Source: Planctomycetota bacterium
GTDB lineage: Bacteria; Planctomycetota; PUPC01; JABMSA01; JAUWKK01
Assembly (NCBI GenBank): GCA_030614245.1
Contig: JAUWKK010000216.1
Coordinates: 1-5,319 of the forward strand
DNA length: 5,319 nucleotides
Direction of reading: 5' to 3'
Made by a program: the position numbers and the translations under genes. This document shows positions 1 through 4,953 of the stretch, piece by piece (within the stretch, counting starts at the first letter, position 1; each line of letters starts with the position of its first letter). The notes beneath the pieces are model-generated. The model was not told where the DNA came from and did no database searches. It saw nothing but the letters and a program-made list of their open reading frames with translations.

Positions 1-154
1 GATCCTTCTTCATGCCGAGCAGCAGCTTCAGCGTCGTGGTCTTGTCGATGGTGTAGTCGCCGATTCGGTAGTTGAAGAGTGTGAACGGCCCAGACGTCAG
101 CCATATCTCTATCGCCGCGGCGGCCAATACGAGCAGTTCAGCAGGCGTAGCCAT
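1..154 (-). CDS. 5' part of a phage gene that runs off the left edge (51 codons visible)
   Basis: An ATG at 154 opens a frame with no stop down to position 1. The visible N-terminus begins MATPAELLVLAAAAIEIW and continues through LFNYRIGDYTIDKTTTLKLL to GMKKD. The ATG shares its A with the TGA of the preceding 81-residue gene (TGATG, 156-152). An SD-like AAGGGGG at 168-162 lies 7 nt upstream, so both coupling and an SD support this start. The first 20 residues are alanine- and leucine-rich and could form a helix, but this is not a convincing signal peptide because no basic N-terminus precedes it. I do not recognise the family. The position two genes after the major capsid protein is where tailed phages often place head-tail connector or head-completion genes, but that is inference from location only. 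Confidence 0.75.
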   Translation of the reverse strand, partial: MATPAELLVLAAAAIEIWLTSGPFTLFNYRIGDYTIDKTTTLKLLLGMKKD

Positions 155-399
155 CAGCCCACCCCCTTATCCGGGCCGGCCGGGGGACGCGCTGATCGTC
201 CCGCGCTCCCCCGCCTCGGCCCCGGCTTTTCTCGCGGTGCCGGCAAACCCGACCGTTCCAATGTAGTCCGCAAGCGTTTCAGGGTGAGAAGGATCTCCAG
301 CAGCAGCATGTCCGTCGGTGACTCAATCGAGATGTGGGTTCCATCCTCAGCCTTTATGCGCTCGGGTAGCTCGAAGTGCAGGTCGGCTCCGCCTGGCAT
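154..399 (-). CDS. Small phage protein of unknown function downstream of the capsid gene (81 aa)
   Basis: The ATG at 399 has a textbook SD, AAGGAG at 412-407, 7 nt upstream, and starts 21 nt after the capsid stop. The TGA at 156-154 overlaps the next ATG. Residues 1-30 (MPGGADLHFELPERIKAEDG and following) look like a short strand-rich segment. Residues 31-49 (MLLLEILLTLKRLRTTLER) form a probable amphipathic helix. Residues 50-81 are Pro/Arg/Gly-rich and probably disordered. It has no cysteines and no membrane segment. I do not recognise the family. Its place between the major capsid protein and the next head gene suggests a small head or connector accessory protein, which is inference. Confidence 0.8.
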   Translation of the reverse strand: MPGGADLHFELPERIKAEDGTHISIESPTDMLLLEILLTLKRLRTTLERSGLPAPREKPGPRRGSAGRSARPPAGPDKGVG

Positions 400-420
400 C
401 GTTCGTCTCCTTCTTTTTTC

Positions 421-1581
421 CTACGACTTGACGACGTACTTGTCGTCGATCGCGGCCGCGCCGCCGAAGTAGCGCACCTTCACCGAGAACACGATGTCCC
501 GGAGGTGCTTCTCCTCCTCCAGCGTCGCCCTCAGCACCTGCAGCGGCCAGACCTCCTGCCACACGAACTGCTTCTTGAAGTCGCCCAGATACCAGTCCGT
601 GAGCGAGATCCGATCGAGCAGCGGCGAGCTGATGACCTGGTACGAATACGGCCTGTTCCAGATGGCCGTCTCGATGCCGGTCGTCGGACCGGAGCGCACC
701 TCCGTAGCGGACATAATGCGGTTCGCTATCGGATACAGCGCGCTCGGCACGAGGATGATCTTCGGCATGACGACGATCGGGTCGTTCTGCTCGTCAGACA
801 TAGCCGAGAAGAGCGCCGTCACGTTGGCGACGTCCGTCCAGTCCACGAGTGCGTTGCCGGCGATCTGGTTGATGGACGGACTCGTCGCCGTACCGGCGAC
901 GCGATAAAGCGCCTCGCCGACTCCGAGCGGCGCGAAGATAAACTGTCCTGCCGGCGCGAAGCGGTCGGTGACGCAGCTGAGCATCACTATCTCCCGCTCC
1001 AGTCGGCACTTCTCGCCCAAGTCCATCGCCTTCTTGAGGAGCTGCCCCGTTCTGTCGAAGAAGATCGCCTCTTCCGTCAGGTTGAGCAGCCGTCCTTTCT
1101 TCAACGCCTCGGACGTGGCGTACTTGCCCATGAAGCCAGATTCCTTGTAAGACTGGCCCTCCGGGACCTCAAGCGGCTGTTCCAGGGCGGTAAAGCCCGC
1201 GTATCGTTCGATCTGCAGCTTGCTTGGCATGCGGTCGAGCAGCAGGTCGCCGATGTATCCGGGCAGCTCGTAGCCCTCGATGATCTTGGACGCAAGCAGC
1301 ACGCCCGCGATACTTGTGAAGGCCGCCGCCATCAGGGCGCTGCCCTCGGACTCCATTACCCGCCCAATCAGCTGATCGCCCTGGGAGAACATCCTCCCGT
1401 GCGCACCGGCGAGCATGTTGGCCGGGCCGACGAAGGCCTCCCACAGCTCCCTGATCGAAATATCTTCGGGAGCGACTTGGCGCTTGCCGTCCTTGTCCGG
1501 CGTGAGAAGCTCGACGAGCTTCCGCCGGGTGGCATCGACGCCATGACTCTCCACGAGGGTCTTGAGTCTCTGTCCCTGCAC
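421..1581 (-). CDS. Major capsid protein, HK97-fold type resembling the Mu gpT-like group (386 aa)
   Basis: This is the likely shell protein of the phage head. Its size (386 aa) is usual for the class. Features I recognise from this broad capsid group are LPGYIGDLLLDRMPSKLQ near residues 106-123, ERYAGFT at 125-131, GRLLNLTEEAIFFDRTGQLL at 163-182, LVDWTD at 245-250, the SATEVRS segment near 291-297, WYLGDFKKQFVWQEVWPLQV at 330-349 and the C-terminal KVRYFGGAAAIDDKYVVK. The family assignment is from memory of such motifs, not from a search. The start is a GTG at 1581 with GGGAG at 1593-1589, 7 nt upstream. The frame is closed by a TGA a little further upstream with no ATG between, so GTG is the best start. 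Upstream are the protease-scaffold and decoration genes, the normal order for head assembly. A GC hairpin lies just before the SD. Residues 1-60 are helical and could be the part removed or rearranged during maturation, but no cleavage site can be proven. Confidence 0.93.
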   Translation of the reverse strand: MQGQRLKTLVESHGVDATRRKLVELLTPDKDGKRQVAPEDISIRELWEAFVGPANMLAGAHGRMFSQGDQLIGRVMESEGSALMAAAFTSIAGVLLASKIIEGYELPGYIGDLLLDRMPSKLQIERYAGFTALEQPLEVPEGQSYKESGFMGKYATSEALKKGRLLNLTEEAIFFDRTGQLLKKAMDLGEKCRLEREIVMLSCVTDRFAPAGQFIFAPLGVGEALYRVAGTATSPSINQIAGNALVDWTDVANVTALFSAMSDEQNDPIVVMPKIILVPSALYPIANRIMSATEVRSGPTTGIETAIWNRPYSYQVISSPLLDRISLTDWYLGDFKKQFVWQEVWPLQVLRATLEEEKHLRDIVFSVKVRYFGGAAAIDDKYVVKS

Positions 1582-1597
1582 TGATCTTCTCCCAATG

Positions 1598-1617
1598 CGG
1601 CCGGAGTTGCCCGGCCG
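1598..1617 (-). promoter_or_regulatory. GC hairpin directly upstream of the capsid gene SD
   Basis: On the transcribed strand the arms CGGCCGG (1617-1611) and CCGGCCG (1604-1598) pair perfectly around a 6-nt loop, GCAACT. All seven pairs are G-C. The stem ends 4 nt before the GGGAG of the capsid ribosome-binding site. No U-run follows, so it is not a standard intrinsic terminator. A role in mRNA 5'-end stability, processing or keeping the SD accessible is inference. Confidence 0.55.
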
Positions 1618-1635
1618 GCCATTCAGTCATTTGCA

Positions 1636-2190
1636 TTATGCTCCTGTCGTTGTCGGTGCCGCCGTTGTAGTAGTAGTAGTCGTAGTTGAAGTAGTCGTCG
1701 ATGTCGTCCAGCAGCACTTCCTCGACAGGTCAGTTACCGGCGAGAAGATCTCGATCTGCCGCTCGCAGTCGGCGAGGGGAACGCGATAAGCCAGCGTCGC
1801 TATCGCCTCATGCTTCGACGCGGTCAGCTCGACGACCTGATCCAGCAAGCCGGTCGCGCCGTCCCATGCAGCGGTGTACATATCGCCGAGCTCGGCAGTC
1901 GCATCCGCTTCCACTGGGAAGCCGAATACTCCGCAGGTCGAGATATATATCTCGCCCCGCACGGCCGGTTCTGTTGCGAGACTCGTCTGGTTGGCCACGC
2001 CGATGAACCGCTTCGCGAAATACTGCTGCGTTGTGCCGACGGTGCCCTGCCACGGCACGGACGATGCGGGCCACGCCTGCCGCAATACGTCCTCCTGCCA
2101 GCAGAGATCGCCTATCTCAATCAGCGCCGTGCCGACGGCGTAATGCCTCGGCTTGTCGTACTCGATATGGTGTCTGTATTGGTTAGCCAC
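1636..2190 (-). CDS. Capsid decoration/cement-like protein with threonine-rich C-terminal tail (184 aa)
   Basis: Residues 1-155 resemble small beta-rich phage proteins encoded just before the major capsid protein and thought to decorate the head. The pattern is an N-terminal AVGTALIEIGDLCWQE segment (18-33), a QQYFAKRFIGVANQTS segment (55-70), a strand pair around GEIYISTCGVFGFPV (79-93), AELGDMY (99-105), and a closing IATLAYRVPL...IEIFSPVT region (130-153). The resemblance is to the decoration group loosely associated with DUF2190, judged by eye. After an unusual CCW (159-161), residues 162-184 are 16 threonines mixed with Ser, Ala, Pro and Gly. The start is GTG at 2190 with AAGGGAG at 2204-2198, 7 nt upstream. 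The gene lies between the protease-scaffold and the capsid gene, the typical place for a head-stabilising protein. A tail appendage role for the Thr-rich end is possible but not shown. Confidence 0.8.
   Translation of the reverse strand: MANQYRHHIEYDKPRHYAVGTALIEIGDLCWQEDVLRQAWPASSVPWQGTVGTTQQYFAKRFIGVANQTSLATEPAVRGEIYISTCGVFGFPVEADATAELGDMYTAAWDGATGLLDQVVELTASKHEAIATLAYRVPLADCERQIEIFSPVTDLSRKCCWTTSTTTSTTTTTTTTAAPTTTGA
1639..1707 (-). repeat. ACN trinucleotide repeat encoding the Thr-rich tail of the decoration-like protein
   Basis: The last 23 codons before the TAA are nearly all ACN, including runs of ACT, and specify 16 Thr with two Ser, three Ala, one Pro and one Gly. Expansion or contraction by whole units would change the tail length without a frameshift. 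Such low-complexity Thr tails are often exposed and can be glycosylated, but nothing in this window shows that modification. Confidence 0.8.
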
Positions 2191-2206
2191 CTTGCTTCTC
2201 CCTTAT

Positions 2207-2259
2207 ACGCCGAACGCACCGGTGCTCTCGGAGCGTCTAACCGCTCTTACCTTCGGCGT
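2207..2259 (-). promoter_or_regulatory. Predicted three-way-junction RNA leader before the decoration gene
   Basis: The transcript can form an outer 8-bp stem between ACGCCGAA (2259-2252) and UUCGGCGU (2214-2207). Inside it are a hairpin with a 5-bp stem GAGCG/CGCUC (2246-2242 with 2235-2231, 6-nt loop) and a short palindromic hairpin GCACCGGUGC (2225-2216). The outer stem starts at the last base of the protease-scaffold stop codon and ends 4 nt before the GGGAG of the next gene, so it fills the intergenic gap. There is no following U-run. It may control translation, mRNA processing or stability of the capsid-protein messages. The pairing is read from the sequence; the function is inferred. 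Confidence 0.5.
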
Positions 2260-2702
2260 CAGCTTGTGAGAGCTTCTTTCAGCTCTTCGCCTTTCATTTC
2301 TTCGTTGCTGCCCTGGCGCTCTTGCGAGACGGGCGTTCTGCCCCCCGCCTTCTCTATGAGCGTCCTGCGGTCCTCAATGGCAGCCTTGAGCTCGTCGCCT
2401 TCGAGCGCCTCAATCGTCTTGCGCCACCCGTCGGAAACGGCATAGTCAGGCAACTTCGCCTCAGCGAGTGCAGCCTCGACCGCGACCTTCCGTTCGCCGG
2501 CCTTCTTTTCGGTCTCTAGCTCGTCGGTGCGCGTCTCGGCTTTCGTCAGCTTCTCCTTCAAGGCCTTACCCTCGGCCTCAAGGGAAACCAGCTTCGCCTC
2601 TGTTTCGCTGCCTGCCTTCAACTCGTCCTCGACCTCCTGCCGGAACTCTTCGAGGAGGCCCGCGTGTTGATCCTTTAGGTCAGCGAGTCCGTTTATGTCC
2701 AT
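2259..2702 (-). CDS. Nested scaffolding protein from an internal start (147 aa)
   Basis: An in-frame ATG at 2702 (codon 241 of the protease gene) is preceded by a full AAGGAGG at 2719-2713, 10 nt upstream. Translation from it would give MDINGLADLKDQHAGLLEEF and onward: an acidic, coiled-coil protein with no protease domain, which is what a free scaffold should look like. The same architecture is known for lambda C/Nu3, where the scaffold is made from an internal start inside the protease gene. The start falls exactly at the boundary between protease and coiled-coil regions. Both the start signal and the domain boundary are visible; expression of the product is inferred. Confidence 0.6.
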   Translation of the reverse strand: MDINGLADLKDQHAGLLEEFRQEVEDELKAGSETEAKLVSLEAEGKALKEKLTKAETRTDELETEKKAGERKVAVEAALAEAKLPDYAVSDGWRKTIEALEGDELKAAIEDRRTLIEKAGGRTPVSQERQGSNEEMKGEELKEALTS

Positions 2703-3422
2703 ATCGCCCTTTCCTCCTTCCTCGGATTCGAATATCCCACGGGTCGTGCCTCCTTCGGTCACTGCGTCAACGCTATTTAGTTCTGCGATTCGGTTCACCA
2801 GCTCGCGTCCGTCCCTCCTCGTTACAAGTCCTCGCGCATCGATTGACATCCTTATCGCTTCCGGCAGTTTCTCCGCCGTTTCAAGCAGCCATTCTTCGCC
2901 CGGCCGAACCTTCAGGTCGGCCACGACCTTGCCCCCGCTTTGATCCGCCCGCGCATTCACCCAGATGCCGAGCACTTCACGAATCGACCGGTCGTTCTTC
3001 TCGCCGTGATCGGCGAAGGCATGCTTGCCGTCGAGCAGCTCCGCAATATCGGTGAGGGCGCGGTCCGTATAGGAGCGATTGTTGCGGCTCTGCCTATTCA
3101 GTATTCTTACGCCCCGGATTACCCCGGACTCCTTATCCACCTTGAGCTCGTTGCCTACGCCGATGAATTCCTGGATACGCACGCCCGTGCTCGTCACGCT
3201 GCCGTATCGCTTCTGCCTATGTGATTTGCCCATACCCTCGCTCACCTCCCCCATCCTGGAGTTCGCTATCCTTACCGCGCGTCCCTCGCATACCTTCTGC
3301 GATCCGCCTTCGCGCAAACAACTCGCCAACACGGAGTTCGCTATCGTGGCCCAGCGTTTCTTTTTCGCGGCAGAGTCCGCCGCTTTGGTATGTTTCGTCG
3401 CGTCCGACGCCGACCAAGGCAC
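2259..3422 (-). CDS. Prohead maturation protease fused to a scaffold-like C-terminal domain (387 aa)
   Basis: Three parts are visible. Residues 1-57 are a basic helical domain with RWATIANSVLASCLREGGSQ and AVRIANS, a small module I have seen in phage head genes. Residues about 80-232 look like a prohead serine protease of the herpesvirus-assemblin-like clan (T4 gp21-type). They contain GVRILNRQSRNNRSY (104-118), ADHGEK with probable catalytic His139, EVLGIWVN (149-156), and MSIDARG with probable nucleophile Ser193, followed by NSVDAVTEGGT (216-226). Residues 241-387 are Glu/Lys/Ala-rich with a long predicted coiled coil (about 250-320), as expected of a scaffold, ending in EELKEALTS. The start is GTG at 3422, one nt after the upstream TGA, with AAGGGGG at 3435-3429 as SD. 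It would shape the procapsid, then cleave scaffold and capsid protein inside it. Catalytic residues are assigned by motif only. Two internal starts are described separately. Confidence 0.88.
   Translation of the reverse strand: MPWSASDATKHTKAADSAAKKKRWATIANSVLASCLREGGSQKVCEGRAVRIANSRMGEVSEGMGKSHRQKRYGSVTSTGVRIQEFIGVGNELKVDKESGVIRGVRILNRQSRNNRSYTDRALTDIAELLDGKHAFADHGEKNDRSIREVLGIWVNARADQSGGKVVADLKVRPGEEWLLETAEKLPEAIRMSIDARGLVTRRDGRELVNRIAELNSVDAVTEGGTTRGIFESEEGGKGDMDINGLADLKDQHAGLLEEFRQEVEDELKAGSETEAKLVSLEAEGKALKEKLTKAETRTDELETEKKAGERKVAVEAALAEAKLPDYAVSDGWRKTIEALEGDELKAAIEDRRTLIEKAGGRTPVSQERQGSNEEMKGEELKEALTS
2703..2719 (-). promoter_or_regulatory. Internal ribosome-binding site for the nested scaffold
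   Basis: AAGGAGG (2719-2713) is an essentially perfect anti-16S match placed inside the protease coding sequence. It is followed by a 10-nt spacer and ATG at 2702. The underlying codons specify a linker of Glu, Gly and Lys, so the SD costs little at the protein level. The spacer is at the long end of the usual range, which lowers confidence slightly. Confidence 0.6.
3234..3249 (-). promoter_or_regulatory. Second internal ribosome-binding site, before codon 64 of the protease gene
   Basis: GGAGGTGA (3249-3242), an exact eight-base match to the 3' end of 16S rRNA, lies 8 nt before an in-frame ATG at 3233. Starting there would give a 324-residue product, MGKSHRQKRYGSV and onward, lacking the N-terminal helical domain but keeping the whole protease and scaffold. 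The match is at least as good as that of the annotated GTG start, so M64 could be a major or even the main start. The open frame upstream and the recognisable 1-57 module argue that the long form is also made. Confidence 0.5.
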
Positions 3423-3423
3423 G

Positions 3424-3921
3424 TCATGCCCCCTTAATGCCCACGCCCCAGCAGTCTATTTCATTTTTCCATGTCTGAATTTCCGTCAGCCCAGCGTCTC
3501 TGAATAGTACGAGCATCCCGTCGGGAAGGAACCTCCAGCAGTCCTGGGGGAACCTATGCTCCCTCATCATATAGGGTGCGCCGACGATCAGCAGTCCGCC
3601 CGGCTTGAGCACGCGCACCATCTCGACGATCAGCCTCGCCGGATACTCCACGTGCTCAATGCAGTTGCCGGAGATCACCGCGTCGAAGCATCCGTCCAGG
3701 AACTCCAACTTGTATGGTCCGGGCTGTACGATATCCACGTTCGGACCCGAAGCCAGATCGCTTCCCGTATATTTCCACGTCGGCTCCATAAGCATTCGAT
3801 AGGTCGGCTGCTTGCCCTTCTGCACGTCCATGCTGCCGACGTCGAGCACGTGCAGATTCGGCTTGCCGGCCAACCTCTCGGCCATGACCTGCTTCATTAC
3901 TTTATAGGATTCCGCGTGCAC
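3424..3921 (-). CDS. SAM-dependent class I methyltransferase (165 aa)
   Basis: The protein has the Rossmann motifs of a Methyltransf_11-like enzyme. In this numbering they are motif I LDVGSMDVQKG (26-36), an acidic strand end YTGSDL (51-56), NVDIV (61-65), DAVISGNCIEHVEYP (80-94) and VRVLKPGGLLIVGAPY (102-117). A HRFPQDCWRF segment follows, a signature I associate with this group of small phage and surface-glycan methyltransferases. The substrate is unknown. I chose GTG at 3921 because it lies one nt after the TAG of the Gly-rich peptide gene (TAG-G-GTG), the same spacing as at the next gene, and because the conserved part begins at once (VHAESYKVM). The frame stays open to an ATG at 4047, giving a 207-residue version. 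Those extra 42 residues are Ala/Val/Glu-rich and overlap the Gly-rich frame, so they look like a shadow. The SD for GTG is weak (AAAGG), so coupling is probable. Confidence 0.85.
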   Translation of the reverse strand: MHAESYKVMKQVMAERLAGKPNLHVLDVGSMDVQKGKQPTYRMLMEPTWKYTGSDLASGPNVDIVQPGPYKLEFLDGCFDAVISGNCIEHVEYPARLIVEMVRVLKPGGLLIVGAPYMMREHRFPQDCWRFLPDGMLVLFRDAGLTEIQTWKNEIDCWGVGIKGA

Positions 3922-3922
3922 C

Positions 3923-4066
3923 CTATCGGCCTTTCCCTTTTCCGCGCCCGCCTCCACGGCCGCCGCCTGGGCCTCCCTTACTACAGCCGCCCTGGTTCCT
4001 GCCAGCACGCCCTCCACTAGGCATGCCTTTTCCACCTCCACGTCCATCTTTCGGTTGCGTCGCCAT
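3923..4066 (-). CDS. Gly/Arg/Lys-rich basic peptide (47 aa), easily missed
   Basis: An ATG at 4066 with AAAGGAGA at 4081-4074, 7 nt upstream, opens a 47-codon frame that ends at TAG 3925-3923. It begins MATQPKDGRGGGKGMPSG, has a central NQGGCSKGGPGGG with the only cysteine, and ends RGGGRGKGKGR. About half the residues are Gly and most of the charged ones are Arg or Lys, so it should be disordered and nucleic-acid-binding. Its composition recalls small DGxG-type Gly-rich proteins of phages and prokaryotes (DUF5320-like), but I would not assign the family. Its SD overlaps the end of the membrane-protein gene, and its stop abuts the methyltransferase GTG. This tight fit on both sides is the main reason to call it real. 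Confidence 0.68.
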   Translation of the reverse strand: MATQPKDGRGGGKGMPSGGRAGRNQGGCSKGGPGGGRGGGRGKGKGR

Positions 4067-4081
4067 CTTTCCGTCTCCTTT

Positions 4082-4306
4082 CTATTTCTTCTTGGGTGTT
4101 GGACTGCCCAGCTTCTGCGCCGCGTCCTCGATTGCGTTGCCGAAAATCACGGCCATTGCGACGAGGACGATGCCGCCTATCGCAACACAGCGCACGGCAA
4201 TCGGCGCGCTAATTGTCGTTATTCCGAGCATAAAACTCGTAAATAATGCGACGCCGGTCTTGTTGCTGCCCCACACCTTCACTAACGCCTTCGGTAAAGC
4301 GTGCAT
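4082..4306 (-). CDS. Small membrane protein, possible holin (74 aa)
   Basis: The ATG at 4306 overlaps the upstream stop (TAATG) and has AGGAGGG at 4319-4313, 6 nt before it. Residues 17-34 (TGVALFTSFMLGITTIS) and 36-57 (IAVRCVAIGGIVLVAMAVIF) are two hydrophobic spans joined by a very short turn. The N-terminus is mildly basic and the C-terminus ends in PTPKKK. The size, two spans and charged tail fit small phage holins. However, no endolysin is in the window and the gene sits among head genes, so a head-associated or other membrane role is equally open. Confidence 0.78.
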   Translation of the reverse strand: MHALPKALVKVWGSNKTGVALFTSFMLGITTISAPIAVRCVAIGGIVLVAMAVIFGNAIEDAAQKLGSPTPKKK

Positions 4307-4953
4307 TACGAACCCTCCTCTGCCTGTATCATGTAACCGCGCGGCCCGATCCGTATCCTGCTCATCGGTATGCTCCCGCCCTCCTCAAACTCGACGATTG
4401 GCTCTTCGCCCAGTTCCGGATCGGCGACGACGTGGGCCACTCCCGTCGCGAAAAACCCCATCAGTCGTGTCCTGTGTTCTCCCGGCGGCAGCCACGCCTG
4501 ATACTTCGTTTCGATTTCGTTGCTGGCCATCGCTGCGTCAAGTAGCCATAGCCGGGCACCCTTTACCTCGTTCGCCGCCTCCAGCAGCGCGACACTGAGC
4601 GCCATGTACGGCCGCAGGATCTTCACCTCCTGAAAGATGGCCGACTTCTGCACCACCTTGATAGCCTCGAACGTCGCGTTTACGTCTACGGATTCCGCAC
4701 AGGCCATTATCAACCCTATTTCCTTCGGCAGGTTGCGGACAAAGTTTATACCCTCCATCCGGTGGTACAGCTTATTGACGGTCTTGCGGAACGCTTCATA
4801 TTCGGCCTGCCGGGCGTCTAACTTGCCCAGCATGGCCCTTATGTCGCGCACGAGCTGCCCTATCACGCGCCGGTGGCGCGGGTTGCGTCGCAGCAGCAGC
4901 CGCTTGAGCGTCGCGATTGTCCCGCAGATGTCGCTGTGGGCGGTTACTTCCAT
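4306..4953 (-). CDS. Helical protein of unknown function (215 aa)
   Basis: The preferred start is ATG at 4953. It has GAGGG at 4965-4961, 7 nt upstream, and overlaps the previous stop by 10 nt. The frame is open further to ATGs at 5022 and 5049 (up to 247 aa), but that part lies over the zinc-ribbon gene. Residues 11-50 are basic and helical (TLKRLLLRRNPRHRRV and following). Residues 50-150 contain several amphipathic helices (AFRKTVNKLYHRMEGINFV, then EAIKVVQKSAIFQEVKILRP). After about residue 165 comes a strand-like acidic tail (ADPELGEEPIVEFEEGGS). It has only two cysteines and no clear membrane span or catalytic motif. I do not recognise the family. Its place upstream of the head genes would suit a packaging or head accessory role, but that is only context. 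Confidence 0.78.
   Translation of the reverse strand: MEVTAHSDICGTIATLKRLLLRRNPRHRRVIGQLVRDIRAMLGKLDARQAEYEAFRKTVNKLYHRMEGINFVRNLPKEIGLIMACAESVDVNATFEAIKVVQKSAIFQEVKILRPYMALSVALLEAANEVKGARLWLLDAAMASNEIETKYQAWLPPGEHRTRLMGFFATGVAHVVADPELGEEPIVEFEEGGSIPMSRIRIGPRGYMIQAEEGS

Noticed and set aside
1..4. Window begins with GATC, which could be a cloning-site boundary
   Set aside because: A four-base match at one end is easily due to chance, and the other end shows no such site.
376..1584. A 402-codon open frame on the plus strand opposite the capsid gene
   Set aside because: It is Arg/His/Leu-rich with no recognisable domain, and lies opposite a confident capsid gene. Long antisense frames are common opposite GC-rich coding sequence.
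1598..1617. Hairpin before the capsid gene considered as an intrinsic terminator
   Set aside because: No U-run follows the stem, and termination immediately before the capsid gene would make little sense without a promoter.
1634..1641. CATAAT-like box on the minus strand upstream of the capsid gene, considered as a -10 promoter element
   Set aside because: No matching -35 hexamer at the right distance; the upstream bases are the Thr repeat.
1169..1717. A 182-codon minus-strand frame overlapping the decoration and capsid genes, tempting as a frameshift product
   Set aside because: It reads the Thr repeat as a Tyr/Asp run and then capsid sequence out of frame. No slippery heptamer or family signature is visible.
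2207..2259. Hammerhead-type self-cleaving ribozyme in the protease-decoration gap
   Set aside because: The bases that would need to form the conserved core (CUGANGA and GAAA) are not present in the required places.
1810..2445. A 211-codon plus-strand frame across the decoration gene and protease end
   Set aside because: It crosses a structured intergenic gap and two confident genes, has shadow-type composition and no convincing SD.
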